Shown here in pieces: positions 5,175 to 5,805 of a stretch of DNA of 5,805 nucleotides. The DNA is from Actinomycetota bacterium (lineage in GTDB: Bacteria > Actinomycetota > Thermoleophilia > Gaiellales > Gaiellaceae), in assembly GCA_013813345.1 (NCBI GenBank), contig JACCRW010000006.1, positions 1 to 5,805 on the forward strand, written 5' to 3'. The position numbers and the translations under genes are program-made. Under the pieces are notes generated by a model. That model was not told the DNA's origin, made no database searches, and worked only from the letters and a program-made list of their open reading frames with translations. Position 1 is the stretch's first letter; each line of letters starts with the position of its first letter.

Positions 5175-5805
5175 ATGGCCTGGGACGGCGCCGCTCCCGG
5201 CTGGACGCGGCAGCACGAGCTGATCGCGACGGCGAGCCGGCCCGTCACCGAGCGGCTGCTCGAGCTCCTCGATGCGCAGCCCGGCGAGCGGATCCTGGAG
5301 CTGGGCGCTGGACTCGGCGAGGTCAGCGAGCTGCTGAAGCCTGTCGTCGGCGACGCCGGCGAGATCGTGCTGACCGACAACTCGCCGGGCATGCTGCGGG
5401 CTGCCGAGGAACGGCTCGGGCGATCGGGGAACGTCACGTTCGCGGTCGCAAACGCGGAGTCAACAGACTTCGAAGACAGCTCGTTCGACCGGGTCGTGGC
5501 GCGTTTCGCGCTCATGCTGGCGCCCGATGTCGCCGCGGCGTTCGCGGAGGCGCGACGGGTCCTGCGGCTCGGCGGCCGGCTCGCGTTTGCCGTCTGGAGC
5601 TCGGCGCCCGAGAATCCCTGGGGCTCTACGATCGGCCGGACGATGCTTCGGCTGGGTCTCTCGGAGCCTCCGGAACCGGACGCCCCAGGCCCGTTCCGGC
5701 TCGGGGATCCAGAGCGGCTGCGCTCGCTGCTCGCCTCCTCTGGTTTCGACCCGCCTCAGCTCGATGCCGTCGACATCGAGATGCGCTACGAGTCGCCTGC
5801 GCACT
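5175..5805 (+). CDS. Class I SAM-dependent methyltransferase (partial, runs off the right edge)
   Basis: From ATG 5175 the frame is open for 210 codons to the window end. Motif I is ILELGAGLGEV (40-50), which binds SAM; the acidic post-I residue is Asp68 in IVLTDNSPGML (64-74). ANAESTDFEDSSFDRVVAR (92-110) holds the adenine-contact and motif II strand, and FALMLAPDVAAAFAEARRVL followed by RLGGRLAFAVWS (131-142) is motif III of the Methyltransf_11/UbiE-like group. The visible part covers essentially the whole Rossmann core; the tail is missing. The substrate could be a small molecule, quinone or lipid, and cannot be decided here. The ATG lies 17 bases after the oxidoreductase stop, with only a weak GCGAGAG ribosome-binding stretch, so the two genes are probably co-transcribed. 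The two minus-strand open frames over this gene are arginine/serine-rich shadows. Confidence 0.82.
   Translation, partial: MAWDGAAPGWTRQHELIATASRPVTERLLELLDAQPGERILELGAGLGEVSELLKPVVGDAGEIVLTDNSPGMLRAAEERLGRSGNVTFAVANAESTDFEDSSFDRVVARFALMLAPDVAAAFAEARRVLRLGGRLAFAVWSSAPENPWGSTIGRTMLRLGLSEPPEPDAPGPFRLGDPERLRSLLASSGFDPPQLDAVDIEMRYESPAH

Noticed and set aside
5066..5804. Minus-strand open frames across the methyltransferase gene
   Set aside because: They are opposite a frame with complete SAM-binding motifs, and their serine- and arginine-rich products show no domain.

Overview
The window is very GC-rich. Its coding strands show strong third-position G/C, GTG and TTG starts are used, and the gene content includes a SARP/BTAD regulator, a coenzyme F420-dependent enzyme and an actinobacterial-style Erm methylase. 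This points to a chromosome of a high-GC Actinomycetota. A deep-branching soil or sediment lineage such as Thermoleophilia fits the membrane-tethered BTAD and propeller architecture, but that placement is inference from style, not from a marker gene. I saw no rRNA or tRNA genes, CRISPR array, insertion sequence, attachment site or replication origin.

Layout. The left edge (1-185, minus strand) carries the first 61 codons of a secreted protein with a clear signal peptide. A 185-base divergent intergenic region separates it from a plus-strand regulator gene. This region holds a nearly perfect 40-base palindrome and three copies of the heptamer CGGTTTC. Two of these copies lie exactly 11 bases apart and end 8 bases before a -10-like hexamer, which is the classical geometry of a SARP operator. 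The regulator (371-2122) joins a winged-helix domain, a BTAD domain, one membrane helix and a propeller-like domain with repeated 'VWV' strands. It is followed 18 bases later by a HAD-family phosphatase (2141-2800), and after a short gap by an Erm-type 23S rRNA adenine N6-methyltransferase (2830-3615). These three plus-strand genes could be one transcript, although a possible separate promoter lies just before the Erm gene.

A small five-helix membrane protein of the DUF606/YdcZ (DMT) family (3622-4068, minus strand) converges on the Erm gene with only 6 bases between the stop codons. It is divergent from an F420-dependent luciferase-like oxidoreductase of the TIGR03842 type (4138-5157). That gene is followed 17 bases later by a class I SAM-dependent methyltransferase (5175 onward), cut off by the right edge.

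How the parts may work together. The most interesting module is at the left: a regulator that appears to read the cell exterior through a tethered propeller, facing a divergent gene for an exported protein, with SARP-type repeats and a large palindrome between them. Autoregulation and control of the divergent gene are inferences. The Erm gene suggests intrinsic macrolide-lincosamide-streptogramin resistance or a related rRNA modification. The remaining genes look like ordinary metabolic and accessory chromosome content.
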